Shown here one piece after another: positions 1-8,516 of a stretch of 64,000 nt of DNA. The notes beneath the pieces are model-generated. The model worked only from the letters and a program-made list of their open reading frames with translations. It made no database searches and was not told the origin of the DNA. Source of the stretch: JAMXLO01 sp963726125 (GTDB taxonomy: Bacteria; Pseudomonadota; Alphaproteobacteria; Acetobacterales; Acetobacteraceae); contig CAVSBG010000007.1 of NCBI GenBank assembly GCA_963726125.1, positions 124,001 to 188,000 of the forward strand. The letters are read 5' to 3'. The translations under genes were made by a program, and so were the position numbers. How positions within the stretch are numbered: position 1 is the first letter of the stretch; each line of letters begins with the position of its first letter.

Positions 1-1
1 C

Positions 2-241
2 GAACGGCATAGACCACGCGTCGCCTGCTTCCACGGTGTGACTGGCTACCGGCACGTGCTACACGCGTTGGATCCCGCAGCCGCTGCACCGGCACTCGGT
101 GTGCAGGCACTCCGCATCGGCGTGACCCGTTGCTTCCTCGTCCCCAGTCCAAGCGGCGCCAACGCTCATTTCACGCCGACTGATCAGATCCGTTGGTACG
201 ATCGACTTGCCGAATTTGCCCAATCGCCGACCACTGCCTAA
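2..241 (+). CDS. Mug/TDG-type uracil-DNA glycosylase, C-terminal part
   Basis: The reading frame is open from the window edge to a TAA, giving the last 79 residues of a protein whose start lies outside. The stretch PSPSGANAHF followed by a WYDRLAEF end resembles the C-terminal motif of mismatch-specific uracil/thymine glycosylases (Mug/TDG), where this loop contacts DNA at the flipped base. Such enzymes excise uracil or thymine from mispairs. The active-site asparagine region is upstream of the window and cannot be checked. The family call rests on this one motif and its hydrophobic surroundings. Confidence 0.6.
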   Translation, partial: ERHRPRVACFHGVTGYRHVLHALDPAAAAPALGVQALRIGVTRCFLVPSPSGANAHFTPTDQIRWYDRLAEFAQSPTTA

Positions 242-267
242 CCTCGGTGTAGAGGAAGGGTCCAACT

Positions 268-978
268 GTGATGCACCATTTCGGCGTTCTAATCCCGTCT
301 ACCAACACTACGGTGGAAATCGAATACAGCCGGCTGCTGCCAGCGTCGTTGCAAGCGCATGTGGGGCGGTTGAAAAGCAGCGGCACCGGACCGTTCGCAC
401 CGGGCCTGGATGCCGACGTGGATTATCAGTCCCACTTGCTGGGCACTGCGAAAGTCGAGGTAATCAGCCTGGCGCAGACCTCCGCCAGCCTGTTCGCAGA
501 TGACTACGACGAGAAAACGACAGCGCGAATGGCGAAGGCGGCAGGCGTCCCGGCGATCACCTCGGCGCAGGCAGTTGGCGAGGCACTTCGCGCGCTGGGC
601 ACAACTCGGATTGCGTTGGTGTCGCCTTATTCGCAGCCCGTCATCGAACGCGCTCGGCACTACTATGAGAGCAAGTACGGGTTGCAAGTGGTGGCGTTGG
701 AGGGTTTCGCTGCCACCGACTCCTACATGATCGGCAAGCTCGGACCGGAGAACGCCCGTGATGCATTCGCGCGCATCAATCGTCCGGAGATCGAGGCATT
801 CGTAGTGCCGGGCGGCAATTTTCCCACGATGTCGTTCGTTCCTGCATGGGAACGTGAGTTCGGCAAACCGGTCATTACCACCAATCAGGCAGCGCTCTGG
901 GCCATGATGCATATCATGGGTGCGAAGGAGAAGCTGTCGGGACTTGGACGGCTGCTGGAGGAGATGCCGGCACGGTGA
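268..978 (+). CDS. Asp/Glu racemase-fold protein (maleate isomerase / arylmalonate decarboxylase family)
   Basis: This 236-residue protein begins FGVLIPSTNTTVE, the nucleotide-fold opening typical of maleate cis-trans isomerase and arylmalonate decarboxylase. It later has PVITTNQAALWA, the conserved SNQA-type element. Members usually use one or two cysteines: one near residue 70 in a CTS-like loop, and one near 182 in a CTN-like loop. Here these positions read LAQTS (Gln70) and PGGN (181-184), so neither cysteine is visible. The gene may therefore act on another substrate or be non-catalytic. It follows the glycosylase by 26 bp and ends at a hairpin shared with the convergent hydrolase gene. 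Confidence 0.75.
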   Translation: MMHHFGVLIPSTNTTVEIEYSRLLPASLQAHVGRLKSSGTGPFAPGLDADVDYQSHLLGTAKVEVISLAQTSASLFADDYDEKTTARMAKAAGVPAITSAQAVGEALRALGTTRIALVSPYSQPVIERARHYYESKYGLQVVALEGFAATDSYMIGKLGPENARDAFARINRPEIEAFVVPGGNFPTMSFVPAWEREFGKPVITTNQAALWAMMHIMGAKEKLSGLGRLLEEMPAR

Positions 979-1000
979 CCGCGGCCCCCCCTCCCCAACC

Positions 1001-1023
1001 CTCCCGCGCGCAAAGCGCGGGAG
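1001..1023. terminator. Hairpin between convergent genes
   Basis: A perfect 9-bp stem (CTCCCGCGC / GCGCGGGAG) with a 5-nt GCAAA loop lies between two converging genes. There is no T-run on either side, so classic Rho-independent termination is not assured. The surrounding C-rich and G-rich arms match the dispersed palindrome family seen elsewhere in the window. A bidirectional terminator or REP-like element is the likely role. Confidence 0.5.
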
Positions 1024-1034
1024 AGGGAGATTGC

Positions 1035-1889
1035 TTAGGCCTTGATGAACCTGTGGAAGAATGCTGCTGCCGGTTCGAATGATCCGGCACCCTGCTTCTT
1101 TGCATTGTCGACATAGAGCAGATCGATCTCGCCGCCAGCCTTGCGATAGTTGGTGACGAACCGCTGCGGCTCATTGCCCTCGATCGGAGCGTCGGGATCG
1201 CGGTAGTCGTGCACGATATCCGGCTGGCCCTGGATCCAGATTGCCGGCGGCGTCAACACCTTCTCGCCGCGCTCCAGAATGAGCATCGGATTGCCCTCGG
1301 CCATGTTGGCCTCGGTCTTCCAATAGGTGTCGTGACGCTGCGGGATGCTGCCTACCCAGGCCGGCGGGTTCGCCGAATCACGTGCGCGCAACGCATGCCG
1401 ATAGCGCGAGAGCGGATTGATCACCGGCCAGAGCATCGCCACCGCCCGCACCGTCCCATCCACCGCGGGCGCTGACGACGGCAGCTGGATTGCCGCATAG
1501 CGCGGATCATTCGGACGCATAGCCGCCAACATCCCGAGATGCCCGCCGCTTGACTGTCCGGCGATCCCGACAAGATCGGCGCGCGTGTTCAGCTCAGACG
1601 CATTCGCCTTCACCCAGCGGATCGCGTAATTGATGTCCGCCAGCGACGTCGGATACGCATCGGCCGCATGGCGGAAGTCGATCGACGCCACGGCGAGGCC
1701 GGCGCGTGCGAAACCTTCAGCGTAGATCTGGCACTCATTGAGATCGCCGTTGCACCAGGCGCCGCCGTGGACCTCCACAACCGCGGGGAACGGCCCCTTG
1801 CCTTGCGGCTTGAACAGCCGCGCCATGAATTTCCGATCGCCGTGGCGGAGGTATTCGACATCCTGCGTGGTATATTCGTAGCTCGCCAT
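1035..1889 (-). CDS. Alpha/beta hydrolase (esterase/lipase-like)
   Basis: The 284-residue protein has an oxyanion-hole motif HGGAW near residue 60 and a nucleophile elbow GQSSGGH near residue 131, as in BD-FAE/HSL-type esterases. There is no signal peptide, so it is probably cytoplasmic. It is the last gene of a minus-strand set with a Rieske oxygenase and two Lin0512-family genes, 23 bp after the damaged Lin0512 copy. By position it could hydrolyse an ester or lactone formed after ring oxygenation; this is inference. The start ATG follows a GGGAGAAAGTCC stretch that serves as ribosome binding site. Confidence 0.85.
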   Translation of the reverse strand: MASYEYTTQDVEYLRHGDRKFMARLFKPQGKGPFPAVVEVHGGAWCNGDLNECQIYAEGFARAGLAVASIDFRHAADAYPTSLADINYAIRWVKANASELNTRADLVGIAGQSSGGHLGMLAAMRPNDPRYAAIQLPSSAPAVDGTVRAVAMLWPVINPLSRYRHALRARDSANPPAWVGSIPQRHDTYWKTEANMAEGNPMLILERGEKVLTPPAIWIQGQPDIVHDYRDPDAPIEGNEPQRFVTNYRKAGGEIDLLYVDNAKKQGAGSFEPAAAFFHRFIKA

Positions 1890-1912
1890 TGGACTTTCTC
1901 CCTTGCTGGGCC

Positions 1913-2264
1913 TTAACCCTTAGCCTGCGGCAGATCGAGCCGGACCGCAACGGCGGCCGAGGCGATCACCGCCACGTCGCTCGACGTCTCGTCCGGCACG
2001 TCGAGCCCACCTTTCACCACCTTCACGGTGACCTCACCATGCGGCAGCGACGCTTTCACCGCGGCAACATCGACCTTGTCCGGTTTCTGCACGCCGATGG
2101 TGACCTCCACCTGCATCTTGCGCGAAGTCCAGACCGAACGTTCGGATCAGGCTCAGCGAACTGTGGTGGATCGCATCCTGCACCGCACGCAGCGCGGCCT
2201 TGGTGTAGTCGCCGCCGTGCAGATCGTTGCCAGTTCCCATCTCGAGGATGACGCGCTTTGCCAT
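1913..2264 (-). pseudogene. Lin0512-family protein, copy 1, frameshifted
   Basis: Read from 2264 the protein starts MAKRVILEMGTGNDLHGGDY and runs well to GLDFA, then loses similarity. The matching continuation MQVEVTIGVQKPDKVD is in another frame and ends at 1913. Alignment to the neighbouring paralogue puts one extra base at about 2117-2121 (GCGCAAGATG where GCGAAGATG would keep frame), and the total length is 3n+1. The Lin0512 family has no established function that I know. A good GGAGA ribosome binding site precedes the ATG. It could be a true pseudogene or a sequence error. Confidence 0.75.
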
Positions 2265-2276
2265 TGTTCCGTCTCC

Positions 2277-2615
2277 TCAAACATCCAGCCGCACGACGGC
2301 GGCGGCATTGGCGATCACGGTCGAATTGGTGCCGGCGTCGTTGGGAATTTCCAGCCCGCCCTCGACGACATTCACTGTGCCGGTGCCATGCGGCAGGACT
2401 GCGAGCACCTGCGCCTTGTCTACCAGGTCGGGCTTCGGCACGCCGATTGTGACCTCCACCCGCATCGAATCCACGTGGAGCCCCACTGCGTCGGCGACGC
2501 TGAGCGAATTGTGCCAAAGCGCATCGCGCAATGCGCGCACTGCCGCCTTGGTGTAGTCGGCACCGCGGATATCGGTGCCCATGCCGATCTGGAGCACCAT
2601 GCGTTTCCAGGCCAT
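2277..2615 (-). CDS. Lin0512-family protein, copy 2
   Basis: This intact 112-residue protein begins MAWKRMVLQIGMGTDIRGAD and is clearly paralogous to the next gene: both have a GADYTKAA/GGDYTKAA stretch and an (M)xVEVTIGVxKPDxVD core. The start at 2615 was chosen over an upstream in-frame ATG because GGAGGAAGCGGA directly precedes it. It lies 16 bp after the Rieske stop and 12 bp before copy 1, so one transcript is likely. The two copies suggest a heteromeric or duplicated small protein linked to the oxygenase; function unknown. Confidence 0.8.
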   Translation of the reverse strand: MAWKRMVLQIGMGTDIRGADYTKAAVRALRDALWHNSLSVADAVGLHVDSMRVEVTIGVPKPDLVDKAQVLAVLPHGTGTVNVVEGGLEIPNDAGTNSTVIANAAAVVRLDV

Positions 2616-2631
2616 TCCGCTTCCTCCGATG

Positions 2632-3912
2632 TCAAACCGAGGTTGGCGCCACACCAGGCCGCGCCGTCAAGGCCTCACGCGCTGCGTCGGCGAATGCGGC
2701 GTCGCGCGGGAGCACAACAGAAGCGGAACGAACATGATGCGTCGCCGGATCGGTGCCTGGAGGCGGTTCACCCCTCTCCAGCGCCCGCGCCGCGCGCATC
2801 AGACACTGCCGCGCCATGATGATGCCGTTGTCGGTCGAGAGCAGGTGCTCGCGCGAGCGGTCCATGATCGGGCCCATGCTTTCCTGCAGCGAGGCGTCCT
2901 GCATGGCGATGCCGGCAACACCGCTGTAGGTCGCACCGGCCTTCTGGGCCGCGCGATCCATCAGATAGTCGTTGTCGCGGTTGGCAACCGGAATGAACGT
3001 GCCGGGAATGGTGCGCGTATGAATGCCCTTGCCGTCACGCATCGCTTGCACTTCGGCGTCAGTCAGTGCGCGTGTCGGGTGGTAGTCGAAGCTCCAGGCC
3101 CAGCAGTTCTCATCGTCGATTGGGATCCAGAAATGGCCGTGCACCGGATGGTTGCCGCGCGGCGCTATCATGGTGAATGACGGCATGCACCAGGGCGTGA
3201 TACGCCAGTAGTAGCCGTCGTCGGCATTGCGTCGCGCACCGATGAACAGGCCAGCGGGATGGTCGACGACCTGGAACACCGGCGCGGCGTCACCCATGTT
3301 GTACTGGTTCCCGCGCGAACCGACCATCAACGGATCGGTGCGCAGCGCATCGCGGTGCAGCCATGAGACATGACTGGAATCGATGCCGCCCTCCATCGCC
3401 TGAAGCCAGTTGCAGTATTGCAAGCGCTTCGATGTGTAGGTCTGGTCTGGCGGGACCGTGGCGAACTCAAATTCCGGCAATCCGGGTTGATGCTCGGGCG
3501 GCCCCATGTAGGTCCACAGCACACCGCCGCGCTCGACCAACGGATAAGAACGCAGCTTTATCATCGCGCGGAAGCCGCTCTTCTCCGGCTCGGATGGCAT
3601 CTCCACGCACTGGCCGGTCACGTCGTATTTCCAGCCGTGATATGGACAGCGCAGACCGCATTCCTCATTCCGGCCGAACCACAGCGACACGCCGCGATGC
3701 GCGCAGAACTCGTCCATCAGTCCATAGCGGCCCTCGGTATCTCGGAAGGCGATCAGCTTCTCCGACAGAAGTTGCACCCGGACGGGTGGGCAGTCGTTTT
3801 CCGGTAGTTCCTCGGCTAGCAATGCCGGTATCCAATAGCGGCGGAACATCTCGCCCATTGGAGTGCCCGGGCCGGTGCGCGTCAGCAGATCATTCTGTTC
3901 CTTGCGAAGCAT
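2632..3912 (-). CDS. Rieske non-haem iron oxygenase, alpha subunit (phthalate dioxygenase-like)
   Basis: The 426-residue protein carries a Rieske [2Fe-2S] site C70-x-H72 and C89-x2-H92. A mononuclear iron site follows in EGGIDSSHVSWLH (D-x2-H-x4-H). N-terminal GEMFRRYWIPALLAEEL is typical of phthalate 4,5-dioxygenase-type alpha subunits, which insert oxygen into aromatic or related rings using electrons from a reductase. No reductase gene is adjacent; the nearest candidate is the PaaE-type protein 50 kb away. AAGGAGG stands 5 bp before the ATG. It leads the set with two Lin0512 genes and a hydrolase. Confidence 0.88.
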   Translation of the reverse strand: MLRKEQNDLLTRTGPGTPMGEMFRRYWIPALLAEELPENDCPPVRVQLLSEKLIAFRDTEGRYGLMDEFCAHRGVSLWFGRNEECGLRCPYHGWKYDVTGQCVEMPSEPEKSGFRAMIKLRSYPLVERGGVLWTYMGPPEHQPGLPEFEFATVPPDQTYTSKRLQYCNWLQAMEGGIDSSHVSWLHRDALRTDPLMVGSRGNQYNMGDAAPVFQVVDHPAGLFIGARRNADDGYYWRITPWCMPSFTMIAPRGNHPVHGHFWIPIDDENCWAWSFDYHPTRALTDAEVQAMRDGKGIHTRTIPGTFIPVANRDNDYLMDRAAQKAGATYSGVAGIAMQDASLQESMGPIMDRSREHLLSTDNGIIMARQCLMRAARALERGEPPPGTDPATHHVRSASVVLPRDAAFADAAREALTARPGVAPTSV

Positions 3913-4052
3913 GCTCGCCTCCTTCGCAGATCAAGCGCCTTCCATTGCCAGGCAGCGACATCGGCCGCTGCATGCACTACTCAGGCTAGACCTGATCGTG
4001 GCCGCCGGGAAATCGCTGCGTGGGGCAGATCGTGGCGGGGGCGGTTTGAGGG

Positions 4053-4092
4053 CACCCCCTCCCTACCCTCCCCCGCTTTGCGGGAGAGGGAG
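4053..4092. repeat. C/G-rich palindrome copy
   Basis: A run of C-rich blocks (CACCCCCTCCCTACC) is followed by CCCGC-TTT-GCGGG and a G-rich arm. It belongs to the dispersed palindrome family. This copy lies between the divergent Rieske and GFA genes, so it is not simply a 3'-end terminator. Confidence 0.6.
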
Positions 4093-4199
4093 TTTGAGGG
4101 TCGGGACTTACCGTGGTCCTGCCTGGTTCTCCGTGTTAAACACCGGCTGCTGTGATCAGCACGAGCGCTTTTCCCTGTTCGCACTCCAGGAACCTGAAC

Positions 4200-4631
4200 A
4201 TGCGTTACTCCGGTGGCTGCCACTGCGGCAACATCAATTTGCAACTGGAATTGACACGTGCGCCGGAACAGATGCCGCTGCGGTCCTGTTCGTGCTCATT
4301 TTGTCGCGCCCACGGGACGCGGACACTCTCCGATCGCGGTGGCCTCGCGGAGATCGCTGCGACCGACTGGTCATTGGTGGAGCACTATCAGTTTGGCTCA
4401 CGCACAGCGGACTACATGATCTGTCGTCGCTGCGGCGTCTACATTGGCGCGCTCTGCCAAACAGCGAGCGGTCTGCGTGCTGTGATCAACGTCAATTGCC
4501 TCGATGATCGGGCAGCCTTCACCCAGCCCCCCGCGGCGCCCGACTACGATGGCGAAACGACCGAAACGCGGTTGGATCGCCGCTCCAACAACTGGATGCC
4601 GGCGGTGCAGATCGGCGTTACGCCGTCCTGA
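4200..4631 (+). CDS. GFA / CENP-V family zinc protein
   Basis: The 143-residue protein opens MRYSGGCHCGNI and continues with CSCSFCRAHG and CRRCGVYIG, the cysteine pairs that bind zinc in the Gfa-like (glutathione-dependent formaldehyde-activating) fold. The Gfa reaction itself has been questioned in this family, so substrate is uncertain. The ATG at 4200 is preferred because homologous proteins begin at this motif. It stands alone on the plus strand, convergent with the GT2 gene. Confidence 0.85.
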   Translation: MRYSGGCHCGNINLQLELTRAPEQMPLRSCSCSFCRAHGTRTLSDRGGLAEIAATDWSLVEHYQFGSRTADYMICRRCGVYIGALCQTASGLRAVINVNCLDDRAAFTQPPAAPDYDGETTETRLDRRSNNWMPAVQIGVTPS

Positions 4632-4653
4632 TCCGCTGTTGCAGTGAACCGGA

Positions 4654-5349
4654 TCACTCGCTTTTTGCCCAGGCAATGCGGGCTATGGTCAGGACGATGC
4701 GCCAGCCGGCGCGGATGCTGCCGCGCACCGTACCCGCGACCTTCGAGCTTCCACCGGCGCGGCAGCGATATGGCACCGGCAGCTCCAGGATGCGCAGCCC
4801 GGCGCGCGCGGCTTTCATCTGCATCTCGATGTTCCAGCCGTAGGTGGTCTCACGCATGTCCAACCGCGCGAGCGCATCGCGGCGAATTGCGCGGAAGGCG
4901 CACATGTCGGTGTAGTGGACGCGATACAGCAACGACATCAACCAGCCGGCGAGGCGACCGGCCAGTACCTGGTGCCAGCTCATGGAACCGGGTTCACGCT
5001 CGCCGCGCACACGCGATCCGATGACGAAGTCATGCGTGCCATCGCGGATCGGAGCTACCAGCATGTCCGCCAGATCGACGCGATCTGCGCCGTCGCCGTC
5101 GAGGAACAGGATGATCCCACAGTCCGCACTGGCGGCCGCGGCACCGGCAGCACAGGCGCGGCCGTAGCCTGGCTCCGTCAGCGTGACGACGCGCGCACCG
5201 GCGGCCTGGGCAATCGTCGCGGTGCCATCGCGGCTGGAACTGTCGGCGACGATGACTTCATGCACCACGTCGCGAGGGATGGCGGCGATCGCGCCGGCAA
5301 TGGTTTCTGCTTCGTTCAGCGTCGGGATGACAGCGGCTACGCGGTTCAA
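4654..5349 (-). CDS. Glycosyltransferase family 2 (dolichol-phosphate mannosyltransferase-like)
   Basis: The 231-residue protein has the GT-A start VAAVIPTLNEAETI, the metal-binding FLDGDGADR and the GSRVRGEREPGSM region of polyprenyl-phosphate glycosyltransferases. No C-terminal membrane anchor is obvious. It is the last gene of an eight-gene minus-strand operon, 15 bp after the radical SAM gene. In context it may make the polyprenyl-phosphate sugar used by the GT87-like gene upstream; that link is inference. Confidence 0.85.
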   Translation of the reverse strand: MNRVAAVIPTLNEAETIAGAIAAIPRDVVHEVIVADSSSRDGTATIAQAAGARVVTLTEPGYGRACAAGAAAASADCGIILFLDGDGADRVDLADMLVAPIRDGTHDFVIGSRVRGEREPGSMSWHQVLAGRLAGWLMSLLYRVHYTDMCAFRAIRRDALARLDMRETTYGWNIEMQMKAARAGLRILELPVPYRCRAGGSSKVAGTVRGSIRAGWRIVLTIARIAWAKSE

Positions 5350-5364
5350 CGGCCGACAATTACC

Positions 5365-6418
5365 CTATAGACTCCAGCGCAGTCCGCATCCGGTGCAGGG
5401 CTTCGGCGGCACATCACTCAGCAGAGCAGTGCGGAAGTCCTGATACGCAGGACCGTTCCAAATCTCGCGCAGGGTCTGCTGCGTTGCATCGCCCAGCGTA
5501 TAGCTGTCGTAACCGCGCGCCGAGAAAGGCGCGATGCAGCACGGCAATGCGCGGCCATGCGCTGTGAAGTACATCAGCGACCACGGGCGGCGGCACGCCG
5601 ACCATGGCGTCGCCTCATCGGGACGCTTCAAGCTGAGGCCAGGTTCAGTGGCACCGGATGCATCCAGCGTAATACCCAGATCATTCGCCAACGAGGTCGC
5701 GTCTTCGATCGCGCGTGACTCGTCGGCGCGCAGACGCTCGAACAGCGACGAGTTCTGGTCGGGCCATCCCATAGCCTGTCTCATCGTAGACCAGCCGTTG
5801 CAGATGGACCTCGCGCACGCCCATCGTCGCGGCCAGGCGAACAAACGCCGGCAGCTGCTCCACGGTCTCCTTCAGCCCGGTCAGCCATAACGACACGCGT
5901 GGTGCCTCTGCTCCGATCTCCCGTTGCAATTCGGTAAACCCGCGCACATTGCGCACGATGCGATCGAAGAAGTTCTTGCCGCGCACAGCCAGAAACGATT
6001 TCGCATCCGCCGCGTCGAGCGAAACTCGCAATTCATCCAGTCCGGTCTCGATGACCTCCAGGTACTTCTTCGGCGACAGCAAAGTGCCGTTGGTGTTGAA
6101 CAGCACATAGACACCACGAGCCTTAAGGTACCGGATCATGCGCGGCAGCGCCTTCACCATCATCGGCTCGCCCACGCCGTGCAGCACTACGCGCGCGACG
6201 TCCGGCACCTGATCGACGATGGAGGTGAACAATTCCCAGCTCATGTCCGCCGGCGGCTCGAGCGCCTCGAAGGTGCGCGGGCACGTTTCGCATAGCAGAT
6301 TGCAGCGGTTGGTGACCTCCAGGTAGAGGCACACGGGCGGTGCGGTTGCCTGGGTGGCGCGGGTTGCCACGGCTTCGAAGTAGCGGCGGGGATCTTTCAA
6401 CGCTGTCGCTGTCATCAT
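5365..6418 (-). pseudogene. Radical SAM/SPASM protein, frameshifted
   Basis: The N-terminal part reads EVTNRCNLLCETCPRTF, a radical SAM CxxxCxxC [4Fe-4S] site. LHGVGEPMM follows, the glycine-rich SAM-binding stretch. The C-terminal part, in another frame, has LPCCIAPF and PKPCTGCGLRW, a SPASM-type second cluster region. The two parts join near 5756-5767, after VYDETGYGMA, with one extra base (length 3n+1). If intact the protein would be about 350 residues. Its ATG overlaps the GT87-like stop (ATGA). Substrate unknown; a maturation or C-C/S bond step on a sugar or peptide would be possible. Confidence 0.8.
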
Positions 6419-7764
6419 GCGCTCCGAAGGGCTGGTGGTGGCATCGCCAGGCTTTGACTACGGCTGCGGTATAGATCGAACGCCGCCAGAATTGCGGCAG
6501 GTCCATAGACCGCGCCGGGAACGACCAAGTACTCCACCGCGCCATGCGCCAACAACGGTGCCGCTGCCAACATCCAAAGCACGCTGGGCAGCGGCGCGAG
6601 GCACGCGAGTGGTGCGAGCCAGGTAAAATACCACGGGTAATGTGGCGAAACCGCGACCAACACCGCAGCACCGAGGATCACAGCCTGACGCGCCTGCACT
6701 CGCACGCGGGGGCCGGGTTTTGTCGGCAACGGTGCGCCGAACGCGAACCTGGCGCCGACAGCGCCCAGCACACCCAGCACCAATAGGATGTAGAGTTGGG
6801 TAGCCCACTCCGGCAATGTCACCAGTGCATCGATGACTTGCAGCAGGAAGAAGCCGTGCCCGCTGGCGAAGCCCTCCTCGGAGGCATATCCGCCGAGAAA
6901 GCCGAACACGTGCCAGCCAACCGAGAGATATGGCAGATACAACGCGCACAACGCGACAACAAAGGCCATCGGCAAGCGCCAGTCACTCGGTCGCCAGAAT
7001 GCAGGCAGCACCACGGCCGGCAGGAACTTCGTCAGCGTCGCCGCGGCGAGAACAATTCCGGTCCACACGGCGCGACGCCGCACCGCAAGCAACAGCGCCA
7101 GTGCCAGCAGTCCTGTCGCCACAGCGTCGATGTGCGCATTGCCGGCGAACTCCCACACCGGCAGCGGCAGCCAGGCATAGATCAGCAGTTCCGCTGGATC
7201 GCGATCGGCAATTCTCAGCAGCGGAATCAATGCGACGATTGCGAGCACGTCAAACGCCAGCATCATCAGCTTCATGCCAAGCACGCCCGGCGTCACCGCG
7301 GCGGCCAAAGCGAAGACCGTCTCGGCCGTCGGCGCGTAGACCGTGCGCGCATAGTCGCCCCGATTGATCTGGGGATATACCGCATCATCGCGGAGGAATG
7401 CGACGGCCGGTGCATCGGGCACATAGCGATAGGGGTTGATGCCCGCGAGCTGCACCCTGCCGTCCCAAACATAGCGATAGATGTCGGTCGAAAGCAGAGG
7501 CGGCGCGACCAGTGTCATAACCCGCATCGCGGCTGCCACGCCGAGCACGAGCCAAATGGTGCGCGGCGGGAGAAACGCACCACGCAACAGCGCAACAGCG
7601 CACAGCCACAACAGACCGGCCACGCAAACACCGATCGTGAACACGACAACGCGCGTATCGTGGCTGAACGGCAGCCATGGCGCGGTCAGCACGGCGAGCC
7701 CAGCGGCGACCAGCACCACCAACGCGCCACCGATCGCCGTGAGGAGCGCTAGCCGATGCGTCAT
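6415..7764 (-). CDS. GT87-like polyprenyl-phosphate-dependent mannosyltransferase, membrane protein
   Basis: The 449-residue protein has about ten hydrophobic segments and an early LLSTDIYRYVWDGRVQLAGINPYRY, the acidic loop motif of GT-C enzymes in the DUF2029/MptA-like group. These transfer mannose or similar sugars from a polyprenyl phosphate on the outer face of the membrane. SPHYPWYFTWLAP near the C-terminus is also typical. The start at 7764 makes an ATGA overlap with the upstream gene stop, preferred over an ATG 16 codons earlier. Confidence 0.82.
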   Translation of the reverse strand: MTHRLALLTAIGGALVVLVAAGLAVLTAPWLPFSHDTRVVVFTIGVCVAGLLWLCAVALLRGAFLPPRTIWLVLGVAAAMRVMTLVAPPLLSTDIYRYVWDGRVQLAGINPYRYVPDAPAVAFLRDDAVYPQINRGDYARTVYAPTAETVFALAAAVTPGVLGMKLMMLAFDVLAIVALIPLLRIADRDPAELLIYAWLPLPVWEFAGNAHIDAVATGLLALALLLAVRRRAVWTGIVLAAATLTKFLPAVVLPAFWRPSDWRLPMAFVVALCALYLPYLSVGWHVFGFLGGYASEEGFASGHGFFLLQVIDALVTLPEWATQLYILLVLGVLGAVGARFAFGAPLPTKPGPRVRVQARQAVILGAAVLVAVSPHYPWYFTWLAPLACLAPLPSVLWMLAAAPLLAHGAVEYLVVPGAVYGPAAILAAFDLYRSRSQSLAMPPPALRSA

Positions 7765-8513
7765 TGAGCAGCGATTCGAAGCTGTGCGCCGAAGCCGATG
7801 CGTTGCAGGCAAGCCCTGGTGGCAGGGGCGGCGTAAGGCTGCAGGTCCGCGACCGGGCCGTCAGTTTCCTGGCGCAATCGCGACAATGCAGCAGCATCGT
7901 CGACATCGTACCAGGTCGGCAGCACGACCACTTCCAGGTTGAGCGACGCTGCGCGCGCACGCGTTGCGTCGGCGACCTCGCTGGTGCTCCACGTGATGTC
8001 GGCAAACAGATGCGCGTGAGGCTGTTGCATGCCCAGCAGGTAATAGCCGCCATCATCCGCCGGGCCAAGCACGATGCGCTCGCCTGGTGCCAGCAGGGCG
8101 CGCGCGGCTTCCTCCAGTACTGCGGTGGGCAACGTGGGACTGTCGGAGTTCACCAGGCACACCGCGCCGAAACCCGCGGCAAACATTGCCTGCGCGGCAT
8201 GCAGCAGGCAGCGGCCAAAGCCCTGCACATTGGGCGGCATCGGCGGCGTGCCATCGGCGAGCACGAGTGCGGTGCCCTCGGCGAGGTGGCCGTTGAACCA
8301 GCTCTCGCATCCCATAGGGGCATAGGCGATACAGCCGTGGATCGGCACGACGCGGGCGGCGCGGGCAATGTTCTCGGTGATGTCACGCAGGAAAGCCGCA
8401 CTGAGTCGTGCCGCCTGCTCGGGCAGCAACGGTGGACACAGGCGCGTCTTCGCAAGACCGGGCCGCGGCGCTTTCGCCATCACGCCGATTGCGCAGATGC
8501 CGCTTCGTTCCAT
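7761..8513 (-). CDS. TIGR04282-type (DUF2064) glycosyltransferase / nucleotidyltransferase-like protein
   Basis: The 250-residue protein has VMAKAPRPGLAKTRLCPPL at its start and VNSDSPTLP and LGPADDGGYYLLGM in the middle, the signature of the TIGR04282 GT-A-fold family, similar to CofC-like guanylyltransferases. Some members sit beside TIGR04283 transferases in arsenosugar-type clusters. No ArsM-like gene is present here, so that pathway is not supported. The gene is 3 bp from the oxidoreductase stop and overlaps the GT87-like start by 4 bp. Confidence 0.85.
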   Translation of the reverse strand: MERSGICAIGVMAKAPRPGLAKTRLCPPLLPEQAARLSAAFLRDITENIARAARVVPIHGCIAYAPMGCESWFNGHLAEGTALVLADGTPPMPPNVQGFGRCLLHAAQAMFAAGFGAVCLVNSDSPTLPTAVLEEAARALLAPGERIVLGPADDGGYYLLGMQQPHAHLFADITWSTSEVADATRARAASLNLEVVVLPTWYDVDDAAALSRLRQETDGPVADLQPYAAPATRACLQRIGFGAQLRIAAQ

Positions 8514-8516
8514 GCG

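Noticed and set aside
1068..1090. GGTTCGAAT-like stretch resembling a tRNA T-arm
   Set aside because: It lies inside the alpha/beta hydrolase coding sequence and no acceptor or anticodon stems surround it.
7761..8513. Arsenosugar biosynthesis assignment for the TIGR04282-type gene
   Set aside because: No arsenite methyltransferase or arsenic-resistance gene is nearby; family name alone does not support it.
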